A stretch of 64,000 bases of DNA from Natrinema mahii (GTDB lineage Archaea; Halobacteriota; Halobacteria; Halobacteriales; Natrialbaceae), in the NCBI GenBank assembly GCA_000690595.2, contig JHUT02000007.1, positions 402-64,401 of the forward strand. The letters are read 5' to 3'. Numbering within the stretch: the first letter of the stretch is position 1; every line of letters starts with the position of its first letter. This document shows positions 13,602 to 23,418 of this stretch, in pieces. The notes beneath the pieces were generated by a model. It was given only the letters and a program-made list of their open reading frames with translations. It was not told the origin of the DNA and made no database searches. The translations under genes and the position numbers were made by a program.

Positions 13602-15868
13602 TCACCCGTCGTCGGCCGGCGACGGCGCGGGCTCGAGCGCGATTTCGACCCGGCTGCCGCCCAGGGCTGATTCGCGAAAGGAGACGCTGCCGCCGTAGTT
13701 GTCGACCATCCACCGGACCAGCCAGAGGCCGAGGCCACTGCTGTGGGTCAGCTGCGTGATGTCGGTCTCGCCAGTGACGACGTCGATCTCGGCGGGTGGG
13801 ATGCCGGGCCCGTCGTCGGCGACCGCCAGCCGGACCCGACAGTCCTCGCGTGCCACGGAGACCTCGACGGTCGGTTCCGGCCCCGCGTGTCGGATGGCGT
13901 TCTCGACGAGGTTCTCGACGACCAGTCCCAGCCCGGGGTCGGCCCAGGCCGAGGGGTCGTCGGCCGTCGAGACGGAGATGGTCGCGTCGTCGGGGTCGAG
14001 CCCCTCGATGGTCTCCGTGACGGTCGCGGCGACGTCGATCGGCTCGAGGTCGCCGTCGCGATCGAGCGCGTACTGGATGGCGCGGGTCTTCTCGCTGGTG
14101 TCCGCGAGGTCGGTCGCGGTCTCTCTGAGCGTGTCGGCCGCGGCGGCCAGTTCCGGATCGTCGAGCCGTTCCCGGAGGAGTTCGGCGTAGCCGATGACGA
14201 CGGTGAGGTCGTTCCGGAGGTTGTGCCGGAGGACGCGGTTGAGGACCTGCAGGTACTGTTCGCGCTCCTTGCGCTGGGTGATGTCTCTGACGACGCTGAC
14301 GGTGCCGTGGAACGCGCCGTCGTCGCGGGGCAACAGCGAACACTCGATCTCAACCGGGAATCGCTCCCCGTCGGCGGTCGTGTAGGTGGCTTCGAAGGCC
14401 CCGCTGTCGCAGTCGGCGTCCGAGAGCAGGTCCCCGACGTGGTCGACCGCACGGTCGTAGGACTCGTCGGCGAAGATGCGGGACACGGGCTCGCCGACGA
14501 GTTCGTCCCGTTCGTAGCCCAACCGCTCGGCGAGGGGATCGGTCACGAGCGTCAGGCGAGCGTCGCCGTCGACGGCGTACACCATCCCCTCGACGGTCTC
14601 GAGGATCCGTTCGTGACGCAGCAGTTCCTCGCCGCGCTCGGCCCGCTCGAGGGCGGCGGCCGCGCTGGCGGTCAGCAGCCGCGCGAGCTGGACGTGCTGG
14701 TCGTCGAACGCGTCGACGACCGGCGACCCGACGTTGAGCAACCCGTGGTCCCCGATCGGGACGCACATGCCGGCCTGCAACTGTTCGTACTCGTGTGGCG
14801 AGTTGGTCCGGAGGTCCTCGATGAGGACCGGTTCGCCCCGGCGAAACGCCTCCCCCATCGGCCCCTCGTCGAGGGCGACTCGCGTGCGGTCTCGGATTCC
14901 ATCGCCGCTGGCCTCCGAGACGGCCGTCAGGACGAGGTCGTCGGTGTCGGCGTCGTGCAGTCGGACCGTGGCGAGATCGAACCCGAGGACGCGTTCGGCG
15001 GCCTCGACGACGACGCCCGAGACGTCGGCGCGTGACTCGCAGGCGAACAGCGAGCGGGTCGTCTCGAGCAGCCCGGTGACGACCTCCGAACGGCGGCGGC
15101 GCTCGGTCACGTCACGGACGACACAGACGAACGCGATGTCGTCCGGATCGGTCGCCGAAAGCGGCGTGACGTTGGCCTCGACGTGGACGGACCAGCCGTC
15201 GACTCGCCGGAGTTCGGTTTCGAACGTTTCACGAGCCGTTTCACCGGTCGTCGACGATGCGGCTATCGCTGTCCAGTCGCGGCAGGCGTCCTCGCCGATG
15301 ATCGGTGCCACCGACCGCCCGATGAGCCGATCCCGGGCAACGCCCACGAGATCGGCGAAGGCGTCGTTGACGTGGACGAACCGCCGGTCCGAATCGACGA
15401 CGATGACGCCGTCGTCGATCGTCTCGAGGATCGCGTTGCGCTCCGCGGACCCGATCGGTAGCGCCTGCTTCTCGGCCGTTCCCGGTCGGGAGGGAGAGTC
15501 AGTTTGTGCGTTGGCCGCGGTCGGCGGTTCGGTCGCGACGGCCCCGACGCGATCGACGAGGGACGCGTCCCCCGTCCGGATGACGTACTCCGTCGCGCCG
15601 GCTCGCGTCGCCGCGGCCGCGACGCTCCCGTCCGGCGTCGCCGTCGTGTAGATGACCGGCACGGCCGGTGCAACGTCGCGGACCCGGCGACGGTTTCGAC
15701 GCGGTCACTGCCGGTCCCGTCCACGACCACACAATCGACTGCAATCGTCTCGAGGCAGTCGACTATCGCCGTTCGGTCTCCCGGCGTGACCACGTCGAAG
15801 GCGGCGTCGAGGTCACGCGGCGGCGTCGGATCACCGACGAAGACGACGCGCTGGCCGGCTCGGGACAC
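13602..15868 (-). pseudogene. PAS/GAF sensor histidine kinase with N-terminal receiver-like domain, frameshifted
   Basis: Two frames join to make one kinase. The first part (GTG at 15868) encodes a receiver-like start, RVVFVGDPTPPRDLDAAF through DCVVVDG; the frame then shifts near 15682-15687, and the downstream frame continues PVIYTTATPDGS and GATEYVIR. One missing base restores 755 codons without a gap. Then come a PAS (AILETIDDGVIVVDSDRRF), GAF (RSLFACESRADVSGVVVEA), a second PAS and the kinase core: H-box HNLRNDLTVVIGYAELL, N-box NLVENAIRHAG, DDGPGIPP and GLGLWLVRWMVDNYGG. The kinase part alone (686 residues) could still be made. It may be a true mutation or a sequence error in a C/G run. 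Confidence 0.85.
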
Positions 15869-15938
15869 AATCTGGCCAACGGTTGGTGCCGTTAGTGATT
15901 AATGTTGTGGCGAGTTGCCATGGAACGAGGGGGCCGAC

Positions 15939-16373
15939 CTACGCGACCGGTTCCTCGAGGCGTGCCCAGCCGATCGCATCGAGGACGACGATGCGGTCGT
16001 TGTACCGGACGTAGACCCCGTTGTACTCGCCGCCGTCGGCGTCGTAGTAGGGCAGCGACTGGCGGATGCGGTCGACGACCGACCACGCGCCGTCGCGTTC
16101 GAGCGTGACGTGTTCCCACTCCTCGTGTGCGCCGTTGCGGACCGCGCGGTCGAGCGCCTGTCGTGCGCCGGGAATCCGGCCGATCCGTTCCGCCGAGGCG
16201 TCGACGACCGTGGCGTCGTCGGGGACCTCGTCCAGGCCGATGACCCGCGCGCCGAGGTCGGCTTTCGATCGCGAGGCGCCGGTCGCCGACCGCTCCGAAC
16301 TGAGTACGTAGCCGGCGACGGCGGCCGTCCCGACCGCGAGCAGTGATAGTGCCATGTCCTTGCCCCTGATCAT
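15939..16373 (-). CDS. Small haloarchaeal protein with N-terminal membrane anchor or signal
   Basis: 144 residues of unknown function. Residues about 7-25 (MALSLLAVGTAAVAGYVLS) are hydrophobic; the rest is soluble and ends with VYVRYNDRIVVLDAIGWARLEE. A second ATG at 16355 would give a start directly at the hydrophobic segment. An inverted repeat GCAAGAA (16411-16417)/TTCTTGC (16440-16446) lies upstream, in the AT-rich gap before the next gene. The role is not known. Confidence 0.65.
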   Translation of the reverse strand: MIRGKDMALSLLAVGTAAVAGYVLSSERSATGASRSKADLGARVIGLDEVPDDATVVDASAERIGRIPGARQALDRAVRNGAHEEWEHVTLERDGAWSVVDRIRQSLPYYDADGGEYNGVYVRYNDRIVVLDAIGWARLEEPVA

Positions 16374-16482
16374 TAGCGAGTACCTTACAGTAACCGACTA
16401 AGTATCTTTCGCAAGAACGGCTTTCTTTCGTAATAACGTTTCTTGCTAATATATTCCGTCAGAAACCGATCGCCCGTCGCCG

Positions 16483-16947
16483 TTACAGCAGACTGGCGAC
16501 GTTACCCGACAGCAGCCCCGCGACCACCAGCAGGCCGACGGCCGCGACCGCCGCCGCCCGGAAGAAGGGCAGGGCGTCGTGGGCCGGCTCGCGGATCTTC
16601 TTGCCCGTGAGGCCGGCCTCGAGTCGCTTCGACCCGATCTCGACGAGGGCGGTCAGCACCAGCCAGAGCGCGACCATCGAGAGGACGAGGTGGCCGTTCG
16701 TCGAGCCGAAGAGCCTCGCACTCGTGTAGGTCCGTCCCGCCAGATGCCCGCCCGAGAGGAAGAGAACGAGCGAACTCACGCGCGAGACGGTCGTCAGCTT
16801 CCCCGAGATTACCTCGAGCGGGTGGGTCGTGTTGAACGCACCGTCGCGTGCCAGCGGCAGAACGACGACGGCGACGAAACAGACGCTACCGGCCCAGAGG
16901 GCCGCGAAGACGAGATGAAGTGTTCTGGCGGCGAGAACGTCGATCAT
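16483..16947 (-). CDS. CopD-like four-helix membrane protein
   Basis: 154 residues with four hydrophobic segments: LHLVFAALWAGSVCFVAVVVL (residues 11-31), VSSLVLFLSGGHLAG, LVLSMVALWLVLTALVEIG and AAAVAAVGLLVVAGLLSG. The first helix with H and W at these positions and the overall spacing resemble CopD/DUF-type proteins that are linked to copper or haem in other prokaryotes. Substrate and function are not established here. Confidence 0.6.
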   Translation of the reverse strand: MIDVLAARTLHLVFAALWAGSVCFVAVVVLPLARDGAFNTTHPLEVISGKLTTVSRVSSLVLFLSGGHLAGRTYTSARLFGSTNGHLVLSMVALWLVLTALVEIGSKRLEAGLTGKKIREPAHDALPFFRAAAVAAVGLLVVAGLLSGNVASLL

Positions 16948-17031
16948 ACGGCATCGCTCGGACAGCGGGCGTATCAGCGTTCCGACTTCGGATCGCCCGA
17001 CTGTCGCGGCGATTGTCGCGTTCGCCCGCGA

Positions 17032-17586
17032 TCACTCGAGCCAGTCGGGCGTCCACGCGACCAGGCGTCGCCGACAGAGCGCGTACAGCAGCGACACCGC
17101 GAGGCCGCCAGCGGCGGCGGTGCGGAGCCATCCCTCGAAGACGAGCAGGGCTGGGACCGCGAGCGCGACGCCCAGAACCGCATCTTCCGGCGCGCCGTCG
17201 TAGCGGATCCAGCGCCGCGGGCGGAGCCACCGGCTGCGCACGTGATCGTAGACCGCGCGATCGGTGCGCTCGTTCCACGGGTCCATCTCCGGCCCGCCGC
17301 CGATCGAGTCACTGAGGGCGTGGAGCCAGGCCGTGACAGCGAACGCGGCGACCGCAAGCGTCGCGCTCGCCGGAGCGACGGCCGCGACGGCGACGGCGGG
17401 GACGGCGGCCGCGATCCCGGCGACCGGGAAGTGAAACGTCCGCCGGTGTGCGAACACGAGATCGAGATCGGGGGCCAGCCCGCCGAGGATCGCCCCGAGT
17501 GCGAGCGCCGTCCCGAACTCGGGAACGTGGTACGCGACGGGAGCGACGATCGCGAGCCCGGTGAACACGTGCGTGGTCGCCATCAT
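17032..17586 (-). CDS. YdjM-type membrane metal-dependent hydrolase
   Basis: 184 residues from the ATG at 17586; ten further in-frame codons upstream lack family similarity. The start MMATTHVFTGLAIVAPVAYH has the membrane-embedded His typical of the family, followed by LGAILGGLAPDLDLVFAHRRTFHFP, the conserved G-x-L-x-PD-x-D and H-R-x-x-x-H motif of YdjM/LexA-regulated membrane hydrolases. The C-terminal WLHALSDSIGGG supplies another His/Asp. Members are predicted zinc hydrolases of the membrane with unknown substrate. It lies 42 bases after the dUTPase gene on the same strand. Confidence 0.83.
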   Translation of the reverse strand: MMATTHVFTGLAIVAPVAYHVPEFGTALALGAILGGLAPDLDLVFAHRRTFHFPVAGIAAAVPAVAVAAVAPASATLAVAAFAVTAWLHALSDSIGGGPEMDPWNERTDRAVYDHVRSRWLRPRRWIRYDGAPEDAVLGVALAVPALLVFEGWLRTAAAGGLAVSLLYALCRRRLVAWTPDWLE

Positions 17587-17628
17587 CGGTATCGGGGATA
17601 CGGGCGGGAGCAGCAAAAACGACTCCGG

Positions 17629-18111
17629 TCACTCGAGGTTCTCGCCCTGATAACTGCCCTCGTAGACGTCCTCGTGGTCGGCCCTGGCGAAGACCAGTTG
17701 GGCGATCCGTGCCCCGCGCTCGAGTTCGATGTCGTGGTGGACCTGCAACAGCCCCTCGCCGCGGCCCTCGTAGCCGGCGTCCCAGACGGCCGTGTTGAGC
17801 ATACAGGAGTTTCGCATGAGCGACGACCGGGGGTAGACGAAGCCGACGTGACCCTCCGGAATCGCGATCCGCTCGCCGTACCGGACGACGTAGGCCCCCT
17901 TCGGCAGGTAGTAGGTGTCGGGATCGGCCTCCTCGAGTTCCTCGAGCGGGCGGGCGATCCGGTCGCCGATCTCTTTCCCGTCCCGGGTGATCCGGCCGGG
18001 TTCTAACTGCTCGAAGACGACATCGGCGGTCAGGTCCACCCCGTTGGGCTGGACCTGTTCGTCGGTCGTCGGCGAAACGTGATCGGCGACGAACGCACCG
18101 GAGCGAAACAT
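17629..18111 (-). CDS. dut: dUTP diphosphatase / dCTP-deaminase-like protein
   Basis: 160 residues. Motifs of the trimeric dUTPase/dCTP deaminase fold: VQPNGVDLTADVVF (residues about 20-33), VGFVYPRSSLMRN, VWDAGYEGRGEGLLQVHH and RIAQLVFARADH. The SSLMR and DAGYEGRG blocks are those of archaeal Dcd/Dut proteins. It hydrolyses dUTP to dUMP and keeps uracil out of DNA; haloarchaeal members are annotated as dUTPase, but a deaminase activity cannot be excluded from sequence. It is divergent from the aconitase gene. Confidence 0.88.
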   Translation of the reverse strand: MFRSGAFVADHVSPTTDEQVQPNGVDLTADVVFEQLEPGRITRDGKEIGDRIARPLEELEEADPDTYYLPKGAYVVRYGERIAIPEGHVGFVYPRSSLMRNSCMLNTAVWDAGYEGRGEGLLQVHHDIELERGARIAQLVFARADHEDVYEGSYQGENLE

Positions 18112-18427
18112 CGTGTTGGTTCGACGCCGCGGCGACGAAAAAAGCGTATCCGTTCGCGGCGACTCGACGGTGCGGTAGCATCCGTCACGCCGCGTGTCCG
18201 CCTCTCACCACCCCGTGCCACGGTGGCCGCCGTCGGGTACGTGCCGTCGACCGTCGTCCCGTCGCCCGTCGAAGGGGTCAGTTGACGAGCGTCGAAACAC
18301 CGCTCGTCGACCGGCCGTTCGACCGGCAATATTTCCGTGATCCGTGCCGTTCGGCGCGGGTCGTTGCCGTCCACACCGGTAGAAACACGCTGGATTTATC
18401 AGGACGGACGGCCGACTTTTGGGTGCT

Positions 18428-20401
18428 ATGGGACAGACTCTCACCGAAAAGATTCTCGACGACCACCTCGTCGAGGGCGAACTCGAGACCGGCGAGGAGA
18501 TCGGGATCGAGATCGACCAGGTACTTACCCAGGACACGACCGGAACGATGGTCTGGCTCCAGTTCGAAGCGATGGGACTGGACGAGGTCCAGACCGAAAT
18601 CGCCGCGCAGTACTGCGACCACCAGACCTATCAGTTCGACTTTAAGAACACCGACGACCACCGCTTCCTGCGTTCTGCGGCCGGCAAATACGGCGCTTAC
18701 TTCTCTCGACCCGGCAACGGTATCTGCCACAACGTCCACCGCGAGAACTTCGCGGCCCCCGGCAAGACCCTGCTGGGTTCGGACAGCCACACGCCCACGC
18801 CCGGCGGCCTCGGTGAACTCGCCATCGGCGCCGGCGGGATCGACGTCACCGTCGCCATGGGCGGCGCACCGTACTACATCGAGATGCCCGAAGTCGTCAA
18901 CGTCCGCCTCGAGGGCGAACTCCCCGAGTGGGCCACCGCGAAAGACGTCATCCTCGAGCTGCTCCGTCGCCTGACCGTCAAGGGCGGCGTCGGCAAAATC
19001 CTCGAGTACACCGGCCCCGGCGTCGAATCGCTGACCGCACCCGAGCGGATGACCATCACCAACATGGGGACGGAACTGGGCGCGACCTCGTCGATCTTCC
19101 CGACCGACGAGCAGACCAAAGACTACCTCGAGCGTCTCAACCGCGGCGACGAGTACGAGCAGCTCCAGCCCGACGACGACGCCGAGTACGACGACGAGAT
19201 CGTCGTCGACCTCTCCGACCTCGAGCCGCTGATCGCACAGCCCTCGATGCCGGACAAGGTCGTGCCGGTCCGTGAGGTCGCCGGCCAGTCCGTCGAACAG
19301 GTCATCGTCGGCTCCTGTACCAACGGCGGCTACGAGGACGTCCTCCCGGCCGCGAAGATGCTCGAGGGTCGCGAGGTCAACGCCACGACCGAGATGATCG
19401 TCGCGCCCGGCTCCAAGCAGGCCTCCGAGATGCTCGCCCGCGAGGGCTGGGTCGCGGAGATGATGGCCGCCGGCGTCAACTTCTCCGAGGCGACGTGTGG
19501 TGCCTGTATCGGCATCGGCCACGTCCCCTCCTCGGATTCGGTCTCGCTGCGGACGTTCAACCGCAACTTCGAGGGCCGCTCGGGCATCGAGGACGACAAC
19601 GTCTTCCTCTGTTCGCCGGAGGTCGCCGCCGCCGCGGCGATCAAGGGCGAAATCATCGATCCGCGCGACCTCGCCGACGAGGAAGAGGGTCTCGAGGCCC
19701 CCGGCATCGAGCTGCCCGACGAGTACGACGGCTCGAAGACGGACCTCATCACGCCCGAGGAAGCTCCCGACGACGAACTCGTCAAGGGCCCGAACATCGG
19801 CGACGTCCCGCTGAAGGACCAGCTCGACGCTGACATCGCCGGCGAAGCCCTCCTCAAGATGGAGGACAACATCACGACCGACCACATCATTCCTGCGACC
19901 CAGGACATCCTGATGTACCGGTCGAACATCGACAAGCTCTCCGAGTTCACCCTCTCCCGGGTCGACGACACGTTCGCCGAGCGCGCCCGTGAGGCCGACG
20001 GCGGCGTCCTCGTCGCCGGCGAGAACTACGGCCAGGGCTCCTCGCGTGAACACGCCGCGATGTGTCCGATGTACCTCGGCATCGAGGCCGTCCTCGCACA
20101 GAGCTTCGCACGCATCCACCGCGCGAACCTCTTCAACTTCGGGATCGTCCCGCTGACGATCGACGAGGACACCTACGCCGACATCGACCAGGGCGACGAG
20201 GTCGAGATCGTCGACGACGTCTACGACGCCGTCACCTCCGGACAGGAGGAGTTCACCGTCCGCGTCAACGGCGAGGAGTACACCGCGACGCTCGACGCTT
20301 CCGAGCGCGAACGCGCGATCCTCGCAGCCGGCGGCAAGCTCTCCTGGACGAAAGAACAGGCCCAGAGCGACGAGGGCGGCGCGACGCCCGCCGACGACTG
20401 A
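18428..20401 (+). CDS. acn: Aconitate hydratase
   Basis: 657 residues from the ATG at 18428. The iron-sulfur cysteines are visible in VGSCTNGGYED and in ATCGACIGIGHVPSSDS (CxxC), with LLGSDSHTPTPGGLGELAIG upstream and the swivel-domain motif ENYGQGSSREHAAMCP near residue 535. Citrate and isocitrate are interconverted through cis-aconitate in the TCA cycle. The 4Fe-4S cluster is bound by these three cysteines. GGATTTATCAGG near 18391 is a plausible TATA-type element 32 bases before the start. It is a monocistronic core gene. Confidence 0.96.
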   Translation: MGQTLTEKILDDHLVEGELETGEEIGIEIDQVLTQDTTGTMVWLQFEAMGLDEVQTEIAAQYCDHQTYQFDFKNTDDHRFLRSAAGKYGAYFSRPGNGICHNVHRENFAAPGKTLLGSDSHTPTPGGLGELAIGAGGIDVTVAMGGAPYYIEMPEVVNVRLEGELPEWATAKDVILELLRRLTVKGGVGKILEYTGPGVESLTAPERMTITNMGTELGATSSIFPTDEQTKDYLERLNRGDEYEQLQPDDDAEYDDEIVVDLSDLEPLIAQPSMPDKVVPVREVAGQSVEQVIVGSCTNGGYEDVLPAAKMLEGREVNATTEMIVAPGSKQASEMLAREGWVAEMMAAGVNFSEATCGACIGIGHVPSSDSVSLRTFNRNFEGRSGIEDDNVFLCSPEVAAAAAIKGEIIDPRDLADEEEGLEAPGIELPDEYDGSKTDLITPEEAPDDELVKGPNIGDVPLKDQLDADIAGEALLKMEDNITTDHIIPATQDILMYRSNIDKLSEFTLSRVDDTFAERAREADGGVLVAGENYGQGSSREHAAMCPMYLGIEAVLAQSFARIHRANLFNFGIVPLTIDEDTYADIDQGDEVEIVDDVYDAVTSGQEEFTVRVNGEEYTATLDASERERAILAAGGKLSWTKEQAQSDEGGATPADD

Positions 20402-20566
20402 TCGGCTGCTCGCGACTCTCAATTCTGTCTTTCTTCTCGGGCTCGAGTGGCGACGCTCCCGGCGGTCGGTTCCCGTTACCCGATAGCGTCGAGGGCTGCC
20501 AACCGATGCCGGCAACGATACCGGACAACGCCACCGTCATACCGTTCGGCCGGATAGCACGACCGA

Positions 20567-21490
20567 ATGCCCGCCGACGGACACGAAAACGCTGGGTATC
20601 GACGGCTGTTCGAACCGGACGGCTTGACCTTCGGTGCCGGCTTTCCCCTGACCGGCGCGAACCGATCGACGCCCGACATCGAGGCCGAAGTCGAACTCGC
20701 GAGACACGCCGAAGCCGTCGGCTTCGACGGGCTCTGGGCCCGCGACGTGCCGACCTACTGGCCGAAGTTCGGCGATGCGGGCCAGACGTTCGACACCTGG
20801 CCGTGGCTCTCCCACGTCGCGGCCCGGACCGACGATATCGCGCTCGGAACTTCGAGCGTCGTCCTCACGCTCCGCCATCCGCTCCACGTCGCGAAGTCGG
20901 CCGCGACGGTCGACCGGCTGTCCGACGGCCGGCTCGTCCTCGGCGTCGCCTCCGGCGACCGCGACCCGGAGTACCCCGCCTTCGACGTCGACCGCGAGGA
21001 GCGGGGCGCGCTGTTTCGCGAGTCCGTCGACGCCCTCCGGACGGTCTGGCGCGAGGAGTTCCCGGAACTCGAGGGTCGATGGGGCCGCCTCGAGGGCGAC
21101 CTCGATGTGGTCCCGAAGCCGACGACCGAGACGATCCCGCTGTTACCGACCGGTAACGCCCGCCAGTCCCGCGAGTGGATCGCCGACCACGGCGACGGCT
21201 GGCTGTTCTATCACCTCCCCGAGTCGACCCTCGAGAGCTATCTGGCCGAGTGGCGCGCGGCCGCCGGCGACAAGCCATTCGCGATCGCTGTCCGGGTCGA
21301 ACTGGCCGACGACCGGACGGCCGATCCCGAACCGCTCCATCTGGGCTTTCGGGCCGGGATCGAGTGGTTCCGAGACTACTTCCGCCGGCTCGAGGCGTAC
21401 GGCCTCGACCACGCCATCATCGGCATCCAGAACGACGACCGCGAGGCCGCACTGGCGACGTTCGCCGACGAGATCATCGGCGAACTGTAG
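20567..21490 (+). CDS. LLM-class F420/FMN-dependent oxidoreductase
   Basis: 307 residues. The luciferase-like TIM-barrel is shown by LARHAEAVGFDGLWARDVPTY, HVAARTDDIALGTSSVVLTLRHPLHVAKSAATVDRLSDGRLVLGVASGDRD, the conserved block spanning about residues 75-125, and LPTGNARQSREWIADHGDGWLFY. The family uses F420 or FMN to reduce or oxygenate small molecules; haloarchaea make F420. The substrate is unknown. It stands alone after the aconitase gene, separated by 165 bases. Confidence 0.88.
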   Translation: MPADGHENAGYRRLFEPDGLTFGAGFPLTGANRSTPDIEAEVELARHAEAVGFDGLWARDVPTYWPKFGDAGQTFDTWPWLSHVAARTDDIALGTSSVVLTLRHPLHVAKSAATVDRLSDGRLVLGVASGDRDPEYPAFDVDREERGALFRESVDALRTVWREEFPELEGRWGRLEGDLDVVPKPTTETIPLLPTGNARQSREWIADHGDGWLFYHLPESTLESYLAEWRAAAGDKPFAIAVRVELADDRTADPEPLHLGFRAGIEWFRDYFRRLEAYGLDHAIIGIQNDDREAALATFADEIIGEL

Positions 21491-21494
21491 CGGC

Positions 21495-21935
21495 TCACTC
21501 GCCGTCAGCGTCGTCGGCGCGCTCGCGCAACCGCCGTTTCTGGCGGCGCTCGGTCACGTGATCGATCCCGTCTGCCAGCTCCGCCCTGACCTCGTCTTCG
21601 AACCCGTCGACCGCCTCGAGGAACTCCCCCGAGAACTCCTCGACGAGTTCGAAGGTCCACTGGTCGCTGATCGCCCCCGCGGGGAGGTGTTCGTCCCGGA
21701 GGGCGTCGGCCCACTCCTCGTGGCCGGCCTCGCGGAGTCGGTCCTCCGCGTCGCCCATCCGATCCATCGCATGGCCGAGTTCGTGGTGGAACTCGAGCAG
21801 GGTGCCGTACGCGCGGTGGACGTGTTCGATCCCGAGTTGGAGTTCGTGCAGCGCCGCCTGTTCGGCCTCGCTTAGCTCGAGGTCGTCGAGGTCGACGTCC
21901 GTCTCGGGACCGGCGCTCGAGTCGTGACCTGTCAT
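21495..21935 (-). CDS. Conserved haloarchaeal helical protein, unknown function
   Basis: 146 residues, very acidic. It is predicted to be mostly helical, with a long amphipathic stretch LHELQLGIEHVHRAYGTLLEFHHELGHAMD (about 29-58; quoted in parts as LQLGIEHVHRAYG and FHHELGHAMDRM) and a basic C-terminus TERRQKRRLRERADD. The HxxxGHxxDR pattern could bind metal, but no family is recognised. It converges on the LLM gene, with only four bases between stops. Confidence 0.6.
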   Translation of the reverse strand: MTGHDSSAGPETDVDLDDLELSEAEQAALHELQLGIEHVHRAYGTLLEFHHELGHAMDRMGDAEDRLREAGHEEWADALRDEHLPAGAISDQWTFELVEEFSGEFLEAVDGFEDEVRAELADGIDHVTERRQKRRLRERADDADGE

Positions 21936-21995
21936 GGGTGAGCCGACGGCGACCCGGGTGAAAACGGTCGGCGTTGAACCTGCCGGACTCGCCGG

Positions 21996-23279
21996 TCAGC
22001 ACTCGAGACGCTCGCCGAGTTCCGGCGCGGCGGCATCGAAGCCATCGGTACGAAGCTCCGCGGCGAACGCCTCACAGCGATCGCCGTGATTGACGAGGAT
22101 TCGCGCGTCCTCGTAGGCCGCGAGGAACTCGCGCAGGCCGTCGCGGTCGGCGTGTGCCGAGAAGTCGTACTGCTCGACCTGCGCGCTGACCGGCAGCATC
22201 CGGCCGTCGATCTCGGCGCTGCCGGTCTCGAGCAGATCGCGGCCGGGCGTCCCCTCGACCTGGTAGCCGGTCATGGCGATCTTGTTCGTCGGGTGCGAGC
22301 GGATGGCGGGGACGTAGGTCATCGCGGGGCCGCCGTGGAGCATCCCGCTCGTGGTGACGATGACGGTGTTTTGCTCGGCGATCCGTTTCCGCTGGCCGTC
22401 GCGGCCGTCGACGAACCGGGCGTTGCCCTTCGCGCGGCGCAACAGGTCCGGATCGCGCAGATAGCCGCGGTTCGCCTCTCGCAAGAACAGCTCCGTGACG
22501 CGTTTGCCCATGCCGTCGACGTAGCACTCGAGGTCGTACGCCTCGCAGAGACACAGCACTTCCTGCGTGCGGCCGATGCCGAAAGCCGGGACGACGACGG
22601 TCCCGCCCTCCCAGATCGTCGTCCGGAGGCTCTCGACGAACTCGCGCTCGATCTCCTCGCGGGGTGGCCGAGTCACGTCCGAGTAGGTACTCTCACAGAT
22701 CACGACGTCGGCGTCGGGGCGGGCGGTCGTCCCGGCGAGCAGCCGCTGGTCTTCGGTGTGGAAGTCGCCGGTGTAGAGCAGTCGCGTGTCGCCGTCGTCA
22801 TCGGACTGCGTCCGATTGCTCGCGGGACTCCGTCCCGCGCTGTCGACCAGCACGTGGGCGCTGCCGGGGACGTGGCCGGCATCGAAGAAGGTGATCTCGT
22901 AGCCCGCGGCCTCGAAGGATTCCTCGTAGCCGTGGGTCTCGGAGACCTCGGCGACGCGGGCGAGTTCCGCCTCGGTGAACGGGCAGTCGTAGCTGCCGCC
23001 GTGGAGCTTCAGCGTGTCCCGGGCGAGGACCATCGTGAGGTCGTACGTCGGCGGCGTCCAGTGGATCTCGGGGCGGGCGTCGCCGGACAGCAGTGCCGGT
23101 ACCGAGCCGACGTGGTCGAGGTGGCCGTGACTGACGACGACGGCCTCGGGGTCGACGTCGCCGATCGGAAACGCCGGCGGATTCCCCGAGTCCATCCCGA
23201 AATCGAGGACGAGCCTGTCGTCGATACAGACCGCGCTCCGACCGATCTCGCCGGCACCGCCGAGAAACCGTACGTCCAT
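21996..23279 (-). CDS. Beta-CASP metallo-beta-lactamase ribonuclease (no KH domains)
   Basis: 427 residues from the ATG at 23279. Zinc ligands: SHGHLDHVGSVP (HxHxDH), FDAGHVPGSAH, LLYTGDFHTE. Beta-CASP motifs: FGIGRTQEVLCLCEAYDL, TTSGMLHGGPAMTYV, SAHADRDGL and LVNHGDRCE. There is no N-terminal KH region, so it corresponds to the aCPSF2/RNase-J-like class rather than to FttA/aCPSF1. Such enzymes cut or trim RNA 5' or 3' ends. It is divergent from the Lrp-type regulator gene (140-base gap). Confidence 0.92.
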   Translation of the reverse strand: MDVRFLGGAGEIGRSAVCIDDRLVLDFGMDSGNPPAFPIGDVDPEAVVVSHGHLDHVGSVPALLSGDARPEIHWTPPTYDLTMVLARDTLKLHGGSYDCPFTEAELARVAEVSETHGYEESFEAAGYEITFFDAGHVPGSAHVLVDSAGRSPASNRTQSDDDGDTRLLYTGDFHTEDQRLLAGTTARPDADVVICESTYSDVTRPPREEIEREFVESLRTTIWEGGTVVVPAFGIGRTQEVLCLCEAYDLECYVDGMGKRVTELFLREANRGYLRDPDLLRRAKGNARFVDGRDGQRKRIAEQNTVIVTTSGMLHGGPAMTYVPAIRSHPTNKIAMTGYQVEGTPGRDLLETGSAEIDGRMLPVSAQVEQYDFSAHADRDGLREFLAAYEDARILVNHGDRCEAFAAELRTDGFDAAAPELGERLEC

Positions 23280-23418
23280 TACCGAGCGGTAACGGCCCGG
23301 ACCGTTTGACACCATCGGATTCCCACCGGTCGCGCTCGAGCGAGCGCGCGATCGCGAACGGCCTGGGGAACTGGTCACCGAAAGAGAATAGGCTCGGGTT
23401 CGTCAAACAAACGCACGG

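Noticed and set aside
18278-20515. 745-codon open frame antisense to the aconitase gene
   Set aside because: The aconitase frame has all iron-sulfur and swivel motifs. The antisense frame shows only composition-driven Val/Asp/Gly repeats, common opposite GC-rich genes.
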